Assembly (NCBI GenBank): GCA_964630225.1
Contig: CAZVUK010000004.1
Location: 1 to 49,173, forward strand
DNA from: CAYZRY01 sp964630225
Lineage (GTDB): Bacteria > Bacillota_I > Bacilli_A > RF39 > UBA660
Direction of reading: 5' to 3'
Length of the DNA stretch: 49,173 nt
How positions within the stretch are numbered: position 1 is the stretch's first letter; the number at the start of each line of letters is the position of its first letter. The position numbers were made by a program, and so were the translations under genes. Under the pieces are notes generated by a model. That model made no database searches. It had not been told where the DNA came from and saw only the letters and a program-made list of their open reading frames with translations. Positions 34,209 through 42,826 of this stretch are shown piece by piece.

Positions 34209-35432
34209 ATGCGAAAATCTTTTTTAATAGTTTTGTTATTATTCATAGCTCTAATGTTCTATCAATTAGTAATAGTCTTTTTCACTATGACTCATACAAT
34301 AGATTATTCTCTATCTAAAAAAGAAGGATTATTTAGAGTAAGAGAAAAATATAAAAAAGGTGATAAAGAAGGTTATTATTTTTTGGAAGTAGAACAAGAT
34401 AAGAAGAAGTTCTTCTTTGATATCGATAATACTTTTAATAAGCGTAAAAAGATTATTAAAGATATTGCTGTTTATGATGAGGATGGCGTTATGTGTATTA
34501 GCCCTATCTATGTCAAAGAAGTAAAGAATAATTACATATACTGTAACTATGAAAATAAACAGTATTCTTACGAAGCTTTAAAAAATAAAATAGATATAGA
34601 AAAACTAAAAAGCCTCGCTAAATTTAATGCTTCTCTTTATAAGAGTAATCTAAATAAACCGATCGAAAAAAACGGGGTATTATATTACGTACAAAATGCT
34701 AAAAGAGATGAACATATAAGTTTATATCGTTATAAGTTTATAGAAATGTACAACGAAGTTTCAATCAATCGTTTTACTTTCTCGGACAAAGATATATATA
34801 ACAATAAAATGGGACTGTTTGTCGATAAGTATTTCTTAATGCCAGTATATACCGAGACTAACACGATCAAAGGCTACCATATTACCGATTTTGCGATGAA
34901 TAGACGTTCTTATTTCTTATTTGATGATTATCTATCACTTAACTCATACATGCAAGGAACAGTCAAAGGAAGGGTTTATATAGTCGATAAGACAAATAAG
35001 ACGCAGTATATGATCAATCCTAAAAAAGATAGCTATGAAGTTATAGGTTCTCCGGCAATCGATGCTCAAATCTTTGATGGAGAAAAATTTAAAACTATAA
35101 ATATTCAAAGTTTAATTAATGATGAAATAGTTTTTCCAAAAGAAAAAGTAAATACAAATGAAGAGTATGTAGAAAGTTTTTACGATGAAAGAGCGATCTA
35201 CTTATATAAAAAGAATGGAGATTTCATCAAAATATATAAAGATAGTCCAGAAGAAAAGATTCATCTATTTAATAATCCCCAAGCAAAAGCTATAGTTGTA
35301 TCCAAAGGATCTATCTATTTCATTATCGAAGATCTTTTATATAGATACGATGAATTTGGTTTAAAACCATTAATTAAATACAATGAATTAAAATTTAATC
35401 TGTCCAATATATATGGAGCTTATAATAATTAG
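34209..35432 (+). CDS. Single-pass membrane protein of unknown function
   Basis: A 407-residue protein with one N-terminal membrane helix (about 5-27) and a long extracellular part with several strand-rich repeats (for example KGRVYIVDKT, GSIYFIIEDLLYRYDEFG) that suggests a beta-propeller or similar fold. No catalytic motif is seen. A GTGAGAA site gives the ATG start. It is followed by another membrane protein at 35485 with only a weak TATAAT between, so they may work together. I do not recognise a named family. Confidence 0.7.
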   Translation: MRKSFLIVLLLFIALMFYQLVIVFFTMTHTIDYSLSKKEGLFRVREKYKKGDKEGYYFLEVEQDKKKFFFDIDNTFNKRKKIIKDIAVYDEDGVMCISPIYVKEVKNNYIYCNYENKQYSYEALKNKIDIEKLKSLAKFNASLYKSNLNKPIEKNGVLYYVQNAKRDEHISLYRYKFIEMYNEVSINRFTFSDKDIYNNKMGLFVDKYFLMPVYTETNTIKGYHITDFAMNRRSYFLFDDYLSLNSYMQGTVKGRVYIVDKTNKTQYMINPKKDSYEVIGSPAIDAQIFDGEKFKTINIQSLINDEIVFPKEKVNTNEEYVESFYDERAIYLYKKNGDFIKIYKDSPEEKIHLFNNPQAKAIVVSKGSIYFIIEDLLYRYDEFGLKPLIKYNELKFNLSNIYGAYNN

Positions 35433-35484
35433 TTTCTATAAAGATTAAAATAATATATAATTAATAAAGAATAGGGGTTATAGT

Positions 35485-37137
35485 ATGGTATTTAGAAAGC
35501 CTTATGCACTACTAATAAAAAACTTTAAGTTAATACATGGAATTTTATTATTTTTAATGATTATTTTTTTTATCAATTTAAATAATACCTATGTATTTTT
35601 AAAAACATATGTCGATCAAGCTATATATCAACAAATAATAGATGCAATCAGTCTCTACTTTTCTATGTCAGTCTTTTTGCTCTATATCTTAATAGTGGCA
35701 ATATTTATGGCTATTTTAGTGCTTTTAGGAAACAAGAAGAAACCGACTAAAGCTTACATGGCTGCGACAATCTTTTATATAGCGATGATCTTTCCTATTG
35801 TCATTTCACTGGTGGCTCTTAACGCTATTCAAATGAATAGTATAAGTATTCAGTTAATTAGAATAACCACTGATTTAATGATGATAGCAGTCTACTTACA
35901 AATACCATTTATGCTTCTAGTCTTAAGTAGGGTAGTTGGTTTTAACGTAAAACAGTTTAACTTCCAAAAAGACTTAAACGAGTTAGCGATCGAAGAAGCA
36001 GATAGTGCCGAGTTTGAAGTGGGAGTAGAACTAGATGCCGAAGACTTTAGAACTAAAATAAATAGACAGGTAAGAATGATAAGATATGTTCTTATCGAAA
36101 ATAGGATTCTCGTTATCATCGCTGCGATTATTCTAGTTTTAGCATTAAGTATCAGTTCATATGTCTACTTTGGAATAATTAAAAAAATATATCATGAAAA
36201 CGAAAACTTTAGAACGAGTGGCTTAATCATTAAAGTTGTTGATACTCATCAGATGAGGATGAGTTCAAGTGGCGAAGAGCTCTTCAAAAAAGATTTTCTA
36301 GTCGCCGTAACAATGCGTTTTAAAAATCGTAGTCAATACGAAGTGAAGCTTCCTGCTGAAAGCATTTTCCTTAGAACGGGAGCTATGACGAAGTATGAGC
36401 CATACACTAAGCATCGCTATGAACTAGCAGAACTCGGAAAAAGATATAGCAAAAATAAAACCATCAAACCAGGTGAAACAATCGAATATGTCTTTAGTTA
36501 TAAAGTAGCTAATGAATTTTGGCCCGTTAACAAAGGACTTGAGTATTTTGATAAAGTTGAAAATAAAGGTGGTCAAAACATATCTAAGTATATTAAAGTG
36601 CAGCTTAACTCTAAAGAGTATAAAGTAGGTAAAATAGACAGTAGTAAAAAGATGGGTGAAAATCTAAGTCTGGCTGGAAGCCTGCTTAAAAACAGTTCAT
36701 TTAAGGCAACAAGCTTTGAAATAGCCGAAAGATACTATCCAGAATATACAGAATTAGATCCATATACTAAAGAGTCAAAGATCTATAACACGATCGTCAG
36801 TCCAAGTAATACAAGTATTAATGAAAAACTAGTAGCTAGAGTAAAAGTTAAAATTAAAACAGATGAAACGATAGATCCAAATGCTACTAAAAGTTTCTTT
36901 GAACGCTATGGAAGACTAGTTTATACTATTAATTCTAAAGAGTATAAACACAAAGAAGCATTATATAACATCGAACCAAGTAATAATGACGATTATGTTT
37001 ATTTTGAAGTGGTGAGTGACGTTAGGGAAGCTGATAAAATATATGTCGACTTCGTAATTAGAGATAAAACATATCGTTACCATCTTTTAGATAAAACAAG
37101 TAAAAACAATACAAAAGAAAATAATGATAAAAGATGA
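35485..37137 (+). CDS. Polytopic membrane protein with large C-terminal domain
   Basis: A 550-residue protein. Four membrane helices lie in the first about 155 residues, then a cytoplasmic acidic stretch (about 160-200), a further helix (about 207-230) and an extracellular C-terminal region of about 320 residues with beta-rich segments. A TATAAT-like element near 35455 and an AGGGG site precede it. No motif was recognised. Its adjacency to 34209-35432 suggests a shared role at the envelope. Confidence 0.7.
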   Translation: MVFRKPYALLIKNFKLIHGILLFLMIIFFINLNNTYVFLKTYVDQAIYQQIIDAISLYFSMSVFLLYILIVAIFMAILVLLGNKKKPTKAYMAATIFYIAMIFPIVISLVALNAIQMNSISIQLIRITTDLMMIAVYLQIPFMLLVLSRVVGFNVKQFNFQKDLNELAIEEADSAEFEVGVELDAEDFRTKINRQVRMIRYVLIENRILVIIAAIILVLALSISSYVYFGIIKKIYHENENFRTSGLIIKVVDTHQMRMSSSGEELFKKDFLVAVTMRFKNRSQYEVKLPAESIFLRTGAMTKYEPYTKHRYELAELGKRYSKNKTIKPGETIEYVFSYKVANEFWPVNKGLEYFDKVENKGGQNISKYIKVQLNSKEYKVGKIDSSKKMGENLSLAGSLLKNSSFKATSFEIAERYYPEYTELDPYTKESKIYNTIVSPSNTSINEKLVARVKVKIKTDETIDPNATKSFFERYGRLVYTINSKEYKHKEALYNIEPSNNDDYVYFEVVSDVREADKIYVDFVIRDKTYRYHLLDKTSKNNTKENNDKR

Positions 37138-37182
37138 AAAGTCAAAAAAGAAAATAAAAAATGCACGATGCATATAAATTCC

Positions 37183-37211
37183 TTGTCCTAAAGTTCATTA
37201 TTTGTTATAAT
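37183..37211 (+). promoter_or_regulatory. tRNA-Cys promoter
   Basis: TTGTCC (37183-37188), 17-base spacer, TATAAT (37206-37211). A short ATGCA-CGA-TGCAT hairpin lies upstream (about 37161-37173). Confidence 0.7.
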
Positions 37212-37223
37212 TTATTTACTGAT

Positions 37224-37297
37224 GGGTCCATAGCCAAGTGGTAAGGCATGGGACTGCAACTCCCTCATCGTCGGTTCAAATCCGTCTGGGCCCTCCA
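37224..37297 (+). tRNA. tRNA-Cys (anticodon GCA)
   Basis: A 74-base cloverleaf: acceptor GGGTCCA / TGGGCCC, anticodon loop CTGCAAC giving GCA, T-loop TTCAAAT, encoded CCA. Confidence 0.96.
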
Positions 37298-37300
37298 GTA

Positions 37301-37328
37301 AAAAATAGCCGTAATATAATACGGTTTT
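37301..37328 (+). terminator. Terminator after tRNA-Cys
   Basis: CCGTA ... TACGG hairpin with flanking A-run and T-run. Confidence 0.75.
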
Positions 37329-37370
37329 TTTGTGTCTTGAAATATTTCATAAAAATTCCGATATTAGACC

Positions 37371-37399
37371 TTGCTTTTTATTTTTAGATAAGATATACT
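37371..37399 (+). promoter_or_regulatory. perR-peroxiredoxin promoter
   Basis: TTGCTT (37371-37376), 17 bases, TATACT (37394-37399). Confidence 0.65.
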
Positions 37400-37404
37400 C
37401 TTAT

Positions 37405-37419
37405 TAGGAATAATTATCA
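37405..37419. promoter_or_regulatory. Candidate PerR box
   Basis: TAGGAAT-A-ATTATCA just downstream of the -10; it matches the 7-1-7 Fur/PerR box TTATAAT-N-ATTATAA at 10 of 14 arm positions. Autoregulation is inferred. Confidence 0.4.
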
Positions 37420-37432
37420 ATAAGGGAATTTT

Positions 37433-37834
37433 ATGAAAGCAAAGAGAAACACTAAGCAAAAAGAGCTTATCTTAGATTATGTCAAATTATCTTGCACTCA
37501 TCCTACGGCCGAAGAGGTCTATAAGGGATTGGTCAAAGATAATCCAAACTTAAGTCTAGCAACAGTTTATCGTAACCTTCAAGATATGGTAGATGATAAG
37601 TTAATTGATAAATTAATCGATGAAAGAGGAACGAGTAGATATGATGGAAAAGATTGTAGGCACTATCATTTTATATGTATTAATTGCCAAAAAATTTTCG
37701 ATCTAGATCTCGATTATGATGAATCTATCGATGAAAAGATTAGCGATGATTTTAAAGTTGATAATCACAGCGTAGTGTATCGCGGACTTTGTATTAATTG
37801 CCAAAATGATTATTCAAAAGAAAAGGAGAAATAA
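37433..37834 (+). CDS. perR: PerR-like Fur-family regulator
   Basis: A 133-residue metal-dependent repressor. It has the winged helix (HPTAEEVY at 23-30; ATVYRNLQ at 43-50), the metal-site segment YDGKDCRHYHF with Asp71 at the PerR-diagnostic position and His77/His79, and two CINC structural zinc pairs (82-85, 120-123). PerR senses peroxide by metal-catalysed oxidation and represses peroxidase genes. It overlaps the peroxiredoxin start by one base (TAATG), so regulator and enzyme are in one operon. Confidence 0.85.
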   Translation: MKAKRNTKQKELILDYVKLSCTHPTAEEVYKGLVKDNPNLSLATVYRNLQDMVDDKLIDKLIDERGTSRYDGKDCRHYHFICINCQKIFDLDLDYDESIDEKISDDFKVDNHSVVYRGLCINCQNDYSKEKEK

Positions 37835-38535
37835 TGGAAGAAATAGTAGAACAAAAAGAATACTACAGAATGCCGCTTATCGGAGATGCGGCGCCAAGCT
37901 TTAAAGCTGTTACGACACAAGGAGAGATAGACTTTCCAAAAGACTATAAAGGAAAATGGGTAATATTATTTTCACACCCAGCTGACTTTACGCCAGTATG
38001 TACAACCGAGTTTATGACTTTTGCAACGATGGCAGATGAGTTTAAATCATTAAATACTGAACTTGTCGGTCTATCGGTTGATTCACTTTATGCTCATATT
38101 GCATGGCTTAGAAAAATTCAAGAATTAGAGTATAAGGGAATGAAAAATGTCGAAGTTAAATTCCCACTTATCGAAGATATTAAAATGGATGTATCTAACA
38201 AATATGGAATGATACAACCGGGACAATCTAATACACAAGCAGTTAGAGCTGTCTTTGTCATCGATCCAAAAGGAATCATCAGAACAATTCTTTACTACCC
38301 GCTTTCAACAGGTAGAAATTTTGATGAGATTAAGAGAATCATTTTAGCTCTTCAAAAAGCTGATAAAGATGCAGTTGCAACACCAGCAGATTGGAGACCA
38401 GGGGACGATGTCATTGTTCCAACAGCGGGATCTTGCGGTGTGGCTAAAGAAAGAATGGAAAGCAAAGATGATGACACATATTGCCTAGATTGGTTCATGT
38501 GCTTCAAAAGAGAAAAAAACAAAAAGACTAATTAG
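37834..38535 (+). CDS. Peroxiredoxin (Prx6/AhpC type)
   Basis: A 233-residue thiol peroxidase reducing peroxides. The peroxidatic Cys56 lies in PADFTPVCTTEF; conserved Trp/Arg positions follow, and three C-terminal Cys (201, 217, 223) could resolve the sulfenic acid, as in the archaeal-type Prx6 enzymes with a C-terminal Cys motif. The gene is translationally coupled to perR. Its last codons and stop lie inside a palindrome shared with the convergent gene 38528-38899; both proteins end KKTN. Confidence 0.94.
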   Translation: MEEIVEQKEYYRMPLIGDAAPSFKAVTTQGEIDFPKDYKGKWVILFSHPADFTPVCTTEFMTFATMADEFKSLNTELVGLSVDSLYAHIAWLRKIQELEYKGMKNVEVKFPLIEDIKMDVSNKYGMIQPGQSNTQAVRAVFVIDPKGIIRTILYYPLSTGRNFDEIKRIILALQKADKDAVATPADWRPGDDVIVPTAGSCGVAKERMESKDDDTYCLDWFMCFKREKNKKTN

Positions 38536-38545
38536 TCTTTTTTTC
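38521..38545. terminator. Bidirectional terminator made of a perfect palindrome
   Basis: Left arm AAAAAGACTAA (38521-38531) with its exact complement at 38532-38542; the stop codons of both convergent genes lie inside it. Confidence 0.88.
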
Positions 38546-38899
38546 TTTCTTCTTAACTTTAACTTTATTATCTAAACAATACTTAGAAGCAAAAATCATT
38601 ATTTCAGATCTAAACTGTCTCTGTATGATATCCTCATCAAAGTCAGTTTCTATCAAAATATCCATATATTCATCAAATAACTGATTGGCCTGCGGCTTAG
38701 TCCTCTTGTTTGTTAAATCTAAATAATTATTGCTATTTAATCTGCTGTCATAAACATCGAGAATTAACTCGCCGTGTACAAAGTAAAACATACTTTGAAT
38801 TGCCCGCTTACTACCAAATAATTTAAGCTTTAAATCTAAGGCGTCACGCTCGTAATTATCTTTGTAGAATTGTGGCATTTTTTCTAAGTCATTCTTCAT
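38528..38899 (-). CDS. Hypothetical protein
   Basis: A 123-residue, mostly helical, soluble protein with a Lys-rich C-terminus. No motif or family is recognised. The start at 38899 has a clean GGAGG site (plus-strand CCTCC at about 38906). It converges on and overlaps the peroxiredoxin gene by eight bases. The dense charged helices (FDEDIIQRQFRSEIMIFASKY) suggest a small regulatory or adaptor protein, but no function can be given. Confidence 0.72.
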   Translation of the reverse strand: MKNDLEKMPQFYKDNYERDALDLKLKLFGSKRAIQSMFYFVHGELILDVYDSRLNSNNYLDLTNKRTKPQANQLFDEYMDILIETDFDEDIIQRQFRSEIMIFASKYCLDNKVKVKKKEKKTN

Positions 38900-38978
38900 A
38901 AAACCTCCACATCATAAGTATAGCATAAAATATAGAAAATAAAGCTAAAATATGTTATTATTTAGGCAGGAGGTAAAT

Positions 38979-39383
38979 ATGAAAAAAAGTGGTTTGGTCC
39001 AAGAGTTCAAAGCCTTTGTTCTAAGAGGAAATGTCCTTGATATGGCAGTGGGTGTTATCATCGGTGGAGCATTCGGTAAGATCGTTACATCACTAGTAAA
39101 TGATGTCCTAATGCCCTTTATAGGTATCTTAATCGGAGGACACAGCTTTGCTGCTTTGAGTTTCAAAGTAAAAGATTCAGTTATCATGTACGGAAGTTTC
39201 ATTCAAAACATTATCGACTTTTTAATCATTGCAACATGTATCTTTATCATGATTAAACTAGTTTCAAAAGTTAGTAAAAAACAAGAAGAAGCGGCACCGA
39301 TTGTAAAAAGTGATGAAACAATTCTTCTCGAAGAGATAAGAGATTTACTAAAAAAAGAAGCAAAAACGAAAGCTAAAAAATAA
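38979..39383 (+). CDS. mscL: Large-conductance mechanosensitive channel MscL
   Basis: A 134-residue membrane channel opened by membrane tension during hypo-osmotic shock. The N-terminal amphipathic segment FKAFVLRGNVLDMAVGVIIGGAFGKIV leads into helix 1, followed by a loop with the conserved periplasmic-type region and helix 2 (about 68-92), then a charged C-terminal helix. Start 38979 is chosen because of the CAGGAGG site; a longer frame starts at 38952 with unrelated sequence. The gene overlaps the next by one base (TAATG). Confidence 0.96.
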   Translation: MKKSGLVQEFKAFVLRGNVLDMAVGVIIGGAFGKIVTSLVNDVLMPFIGILIGGHSFAALSFKVKDSVIMYGSFIQNIIDFLIIATCIFIMIKLVSKVSKKQEEAAPIVKSDETILLEEIRDLLKKEAKTKAKK

Positions 39384-39730
39384 TGAAATATAGTTTTATC
39401 TGTTATCCTAAGTGTTCAACTTGTGCCAAAGCTAGAAAGTTTTTAGAAGATAATAAAATATCTTTTAATGAAAGAGATATTAAAACAGATAATCCCACTT
39501 ATGAAGAATTAGATAAATGGTCTAAAGATATAGATTTAAAGAAATTTTTTAATACGAGTGGACTTGTCTATCGAAGCTTAGATTTAAAAAATAAAATAGA
39601 TAATCTGAGCAGAGAAGAATGTCTTAAGCTACTGGCTAGTGATGGTATGCTTGTGAAGCGACCTATCATAGTAGGAGAAGTAGTAATCGTCGGATTTAAT
39701 GAAGAAAAATACGAACAATTAAAAAAGTAG
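39383..39730 (+). CDS. Spx/ArsC-family thioredoxin-fold protein
   Basis: A 115-residue protein of the ArsC/Spx/MgsR family. The N-terminal strand holds Cys7 and a CSTC motif (Cys11, Cys14); the C-terminal part has KRPIIVGEVVIVGF, with the conserved Arg-Pro of the family. Members are either arsenate-reductase-like enzymes or RNA-polymerase-binding redox regulators; the CXXC pair suits an Spx-like redox switch, but YusI/YffB-type proteins are also possible. It is coupled to mscL and followed by a terminator. Confidence 0.85.
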   Translation: MKYSFICYPKCSTCAKARKFLEDNKISFNERDIKTDNPTYEELDKWSKDIDLKKFFNTSGLVYRSLDLKNKIDNLSREECLKLLASDGMLVKRPIIVGEVVIVGFNEEKYEQLKK

Positions 39731-39746
39731 ATTTATCTACTTTTTT
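39721..39746 (+). terminator. Terminator
   Basis: AAAAAAGTAGA / TCTACTTTTTT with a TTTA loop; the stop codon of the Spx-like gene lies in the left arm. Confidence 0.9.
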
Positions 39747-39779
39747 ATGTCAAATTATTATTTAATGACAAAAAAGGGC

Positions 39780-39807
39780 TTATTTTTCTTCGAATTTATG
39801 GTATGAT
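39780..39807 (+). promoter_or_regulatory. pflBA promoter (extended -10)
   Basis: TTATTT (39780-39785), 16 bases, TGG-TATGAT (TATGAT at 39802-39807); strong AAAGGAGGAGGGG ribosome site follows. Confidence 0.55.
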
Positions 39808-39833
39808 TTATATACTAAAGGAGGAGGGGTATA

Positions 39834-42059
39834 ATGAATGAATGGTTAGGTTTTGAAGCGGGAGTTTGGCAAAAAGAGATAGATGTAAAAGACTTTATCG
39901 AAAAGAACTATCGTCTCTATGAAGGAGATAATTCTTTTTTGTCTGGAACAACAGCAAAAACTGATGCAGTTTGGGCTGTTTGTAGCAAAGCTTTAAGTGA
40001 AGAAGTAAAAAAGGGTGTATTAAATATCGATGGCAACAACTTTGCTGGTATCGATAATTTTGCCGCTGGATATATAGATAAAGATAACGAGGTAATAGTA
40101 GGACTTCAGACGGATGAATTATTAAAAAGAATAGTTAATCCATATGGTGGTATTAAGATGGCCGAAGCTTCTTTATCAGTATACGGATATGTATTTAATT
40201 CAGATAAATTAAATTATTTTAAGCAGTTTCGTAAATGTCATAATCAAGGAGTCTTTGATGCTTATCCTAAAGATGTCTTAAAAGCTCGAAAAGCAGGTTT
40301 AATTACAGGATTACCTGATGCTTATGGGAGAGGAAGAATAATCGGTGATTATCGAAGAGTAGCCCTTTACGGTATCGATTATTTGATGGAAAGTAAAAGA
40401 CAAGATCAAGATAAACTTACTGGTGAAATGAGTGAAGAGATAATTCGTCTTAGAGAAGAAGTTACGATGCAGTATCATGCTCTCGATAAGATGAAAAAGA
40501 TGGCTGCTCGTTATGGTTACGATATATCAAAACCGGCTAAAAATGCTCATGAAGCTGTGCAGTGGTTATATTTTGCTTATTTAGCAGCTGTTAAAGAAAA
40601 CAATGGAGCGGCGATGAGTCTTGGAAGAGTCGATTCGTTTCTCGATATATATATTCAAAGAGATTTGGATAATGGAACTTTAGATGAATCAGGTGCTCAA
40701 GAGCTAATCGATCAGTTTGTTATTAAATTAAGAGTTGTAAGACACTTAAGAACGCCAGAATACGACGAGTTATTCTCGGGCGATCCAACCTGGGTAACGG
40801 CCGCAGTTGGCGGACTAAATAGTCAAAATGAAGCACTTGTAACAAAAACATCATTTAGATTGCTTCATACTTTAGATAATCTTCATCCAGCGCCAGAACC
40901 AAATATTACCGTTTTATGGAGTGAAAAATTACCGGAAAACTTTAAAGCCTTCTGTGCTAAAACCAGTATCCAAACAGATGCTATTCAATATGAAAACGAT
41001 GATGTCATGAGACCACTTTTTGGCAGCGACTATGCTATTGCTTGCTGCGTATCTGCGATGACATTAGGTAAAGACATGCAATACTTTGGTGCTAGGTGTA
41101 ATCTAGCTAAAGCCCTACTGTATGCTATTAACGGCGGGGTCGATGAAATGACAAAGTTAGAAGTCATGAATGTCACCGAAAGAATCGAAGATGAATATTT
41201 AGATTATGACAAAGTTGTTGCTAACTTTGATAAAGTTATCGATAAATTGGCAGAAACCTATGTCAAAGCGATGAATATAATTCATTATATGCACGATAAA
41301 TATGCCTATGAAGCAAGCCAAATGGCTCTTCATGACACACGAGTCAGGCGTTTGATGGCTTACGGTATAGCAGGACTTTCAGTGGTAGCTGATTCACTTT
41401 CAGCTATTAAGTATGCAAAAGTAAAACCAATTAGAGATGCTGATGGATTAGCAATAGACTTCGAAATCGAAGGCGACTTTCCTAAATTTGGAAATGACGA
41501 TAATAGAGTAGACTCGATTGCTAAAGAGTTAACTTCGAAGATGTATAAGGCTTTAGCTTCTCACAAGTGTCATAGAGATGCCGTACCGACAATGTCAGTA
41601 CTTACCATTACTTCGAATGTTGTCTATGGCAAGAAAACCGGTTCGACACCAGATGGTAGAAAACTAGGCGAAGCTTTTGCACCAGGTGCTAACCCTATGC
41701 ACGGACGAGATACCAAAGGAGCAATTGCCTCCCTTAATTCGGTAGCTAAATTAAACTTTGCTGAGTGCTGCATGGATGGAATATCTAATACGTTCTCAAT
41801 CGTGCCAGGAGCACTTGGATCAGATGATAATTCCAGAATTCAAAATCTAGTTAGCATTTTAGATGGTTACTTCTCACAAGGAGCTCATCACCTAAATGTC
41901 AACGTCTTAAATAGAGAGATGTTAATCGACGCTATGGAAAACCCCGATAAATATCCACTTCTTACGATCAGAGTATCAGGTTATGCGGTCAGATTTAATC
42001 GTTTAACAAGAAGTCAGCAGGAAGAGGTTATTTCAAGAACCTTCCACGAGAAAATATGA
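39834..42059 (+). CDS. pflB: Pyruvate formate-lyase
   Basis: A 741-residue glycyl-radical enzyme converting pyruvate and CoA to acetyl-CoA and formate, the main anaerobic pyruvate route. The catalytic cysteine pair is Cys404-Cys405 (AIACCVSAMT), and the radical Gly716 lies in RVSGYAVRFN near the C-terminus. Length matches PflB. It overlaps the activase gene by four bases (ATGA). The enzyme is oxygen-sensitive, which agrees with an anaerobic, fermentative host. Confidence 0.97.
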   Translation: MNEWLGFEAGVWQKEIDVKDFIEKNYRLYEGDNSFLSGTTAKTDAVWAVCSKALSEEVKKGVLNIDGNNFAGIDNFAAGYIDKDNEVIVGLQTDELLKRIVNPYGGIKMAEASLSVYGYVFNSDKLNYFKQFRKCHNQGVFDAYPKDVLKARKAGLITGLPDAYGRGRIIGDYRRVALYGIDYLMESKRQDQDKLTGEMSEEIIRLREEVTMQYHALDKMKKMAARYGYDISKPAKNAHEAVQWLYFAYLAAVKENNGAAMSLGRVDSFLDIYIQRDLDNGTLDESGAQELIDQFVIKLRVVRHLRTPEYDELFSGDPTWVTAAVGGLNSQNEALVTKTSFRLLHTLDNLHPAPEPNITVLWSEKLPENFKAFCAKTSIQTDAIQYENDDVMRPLFGSDYAIACCVSAMTLGKDMQYFGARCNLAKALLYAINGGVDEMTKLEVMNVTERIEDEYLDYDKVVANFDKVIDKLAETYVKAMNIIHYMHDKYAYEASQMALHDTRVRRLMAYGIAGLSVVADSLSAIKYAKVKPIRDADGLAIDFEIEGDFPKFGNDDNRVDSIAKELTSKMYKALASHKCHRDAVPTMSVLTITSNVVYGKKTGSTPDGRKLGEAFAPGANPMHGRDTKGAIASLNSVAKLNFAECCMDGISNTFSIVPGALGSDDNSRIQNLVSILDGYFSQGAHHLNVNVLNREMLIDAMENPDKYPLLTIRVSGYAVRFNRLTRSQQEEVISRTFHEKI

Positions 42060-42772
42060 TAAAAGGTAGCGTAGATTCAATCGAGTCTTTTGGACTGGTA
42101 GATGGTCCTGGCATCAGGGCAGTAGTCTTTTTAAACTCATGTCGGCTTCGCTGCAAATACTGTCATAATCCAGAGATGTGGCTCTTAAAAGAAGCTAATA
42201 TCGAGTCTCAAGAATTAGTCAAAAGATTAAAACGATTTAAACCATACTATAAAAGAAACAATGGTGGAGTAACTTTTTCTGGGGGAGATCCCGTCATGCA
42301 AGTTGATTTTGTGAAAGAATCACTGAGACTTTTAAAAGAAGAGGGAATACATACTGCTCTTGATACCGCTGGATCAGGCGTTGGAAGATACGATGAAATA
42401 TTAGAATATACAGATTTAATAATTTATGATGTTAAACATGCCGATCCCGAAGAATATAAAAAACTTGTCGGAGTCGATATAGGAGAAAGCGAAAAATTTA
42501 TCGAAATTGCTAACAGTATGAATAAGCCATTTTGGCTAAGACAGGTTGTCATACCGGGCCTAACAGATAGCGATGAATATCTATTCAAATTAAAGGAATA
42601 CATAAAACGATTTAACACAATCGAAAAAATAGAGTTTCTAGCTTACCATAAATTAGGTAGTGAAAAGTATTTAAAACTTGGTATCGACTATCCCTACAAA
42701 GATATGCCAGAGATGGATGCTCAAAAATGTGCCCAAATACATGAGAAATTTATGAATATGATAAAATCCTAA
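42056..42772 (+). CDS. pflA: Pyruvate formate-lyase activating enzyme
   Basis: A 238-residue radical S-adenosylmethionine enzyme that abstracts hydrogen from Gly716 of PflB. The iron-sulfur cluster ligands are Cys29, Cys33 and Cys36 (CRLRCKYC), followed by HNPEMW; the GGVTFSGGDP motif binds S-adenosylmethionine. Length is typical. Its start overlaps pflB (ATGA), so enzyme and activator are coupled. A terminator overlaps the end. Confidence 0.97.
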   Translation: MIKGSVDSIESFGLVDGPGIRAVVFLNSCRLRCKYCHNPEMWLLKEANIESQELVKRLKRFKPYYKRNNGGVTFSGGDPVMQVDFVKESLRLLKEEGIHTALDTAGSGVGRYDEILEYTDLIIYDVKHADPEEYKKLVGVDIGESEKFIEIANSMNKPFWLRQVVIPGLTDSDEYLFKLKEYIKRFNTIEKIEFLAYHKLGSEKYLKLGIDYPYKDMPEMDAQKCAQIHEKFMNMIKS

Positions 42773-42790
42773 TTACTTAGGATTTTTATT
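42763..42790 (+). terminator. pflA terminator
   Basis: AAAATCCTAA / TTAGGATTTT with a short loop, then T-rich sequence; overlaps the end of pflA. Confidence 0.9.
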
Positions 42791-42826
42791 TTGTCTAAAA
42801 TCAGTTATAATTAGGTAGGTGATTAT

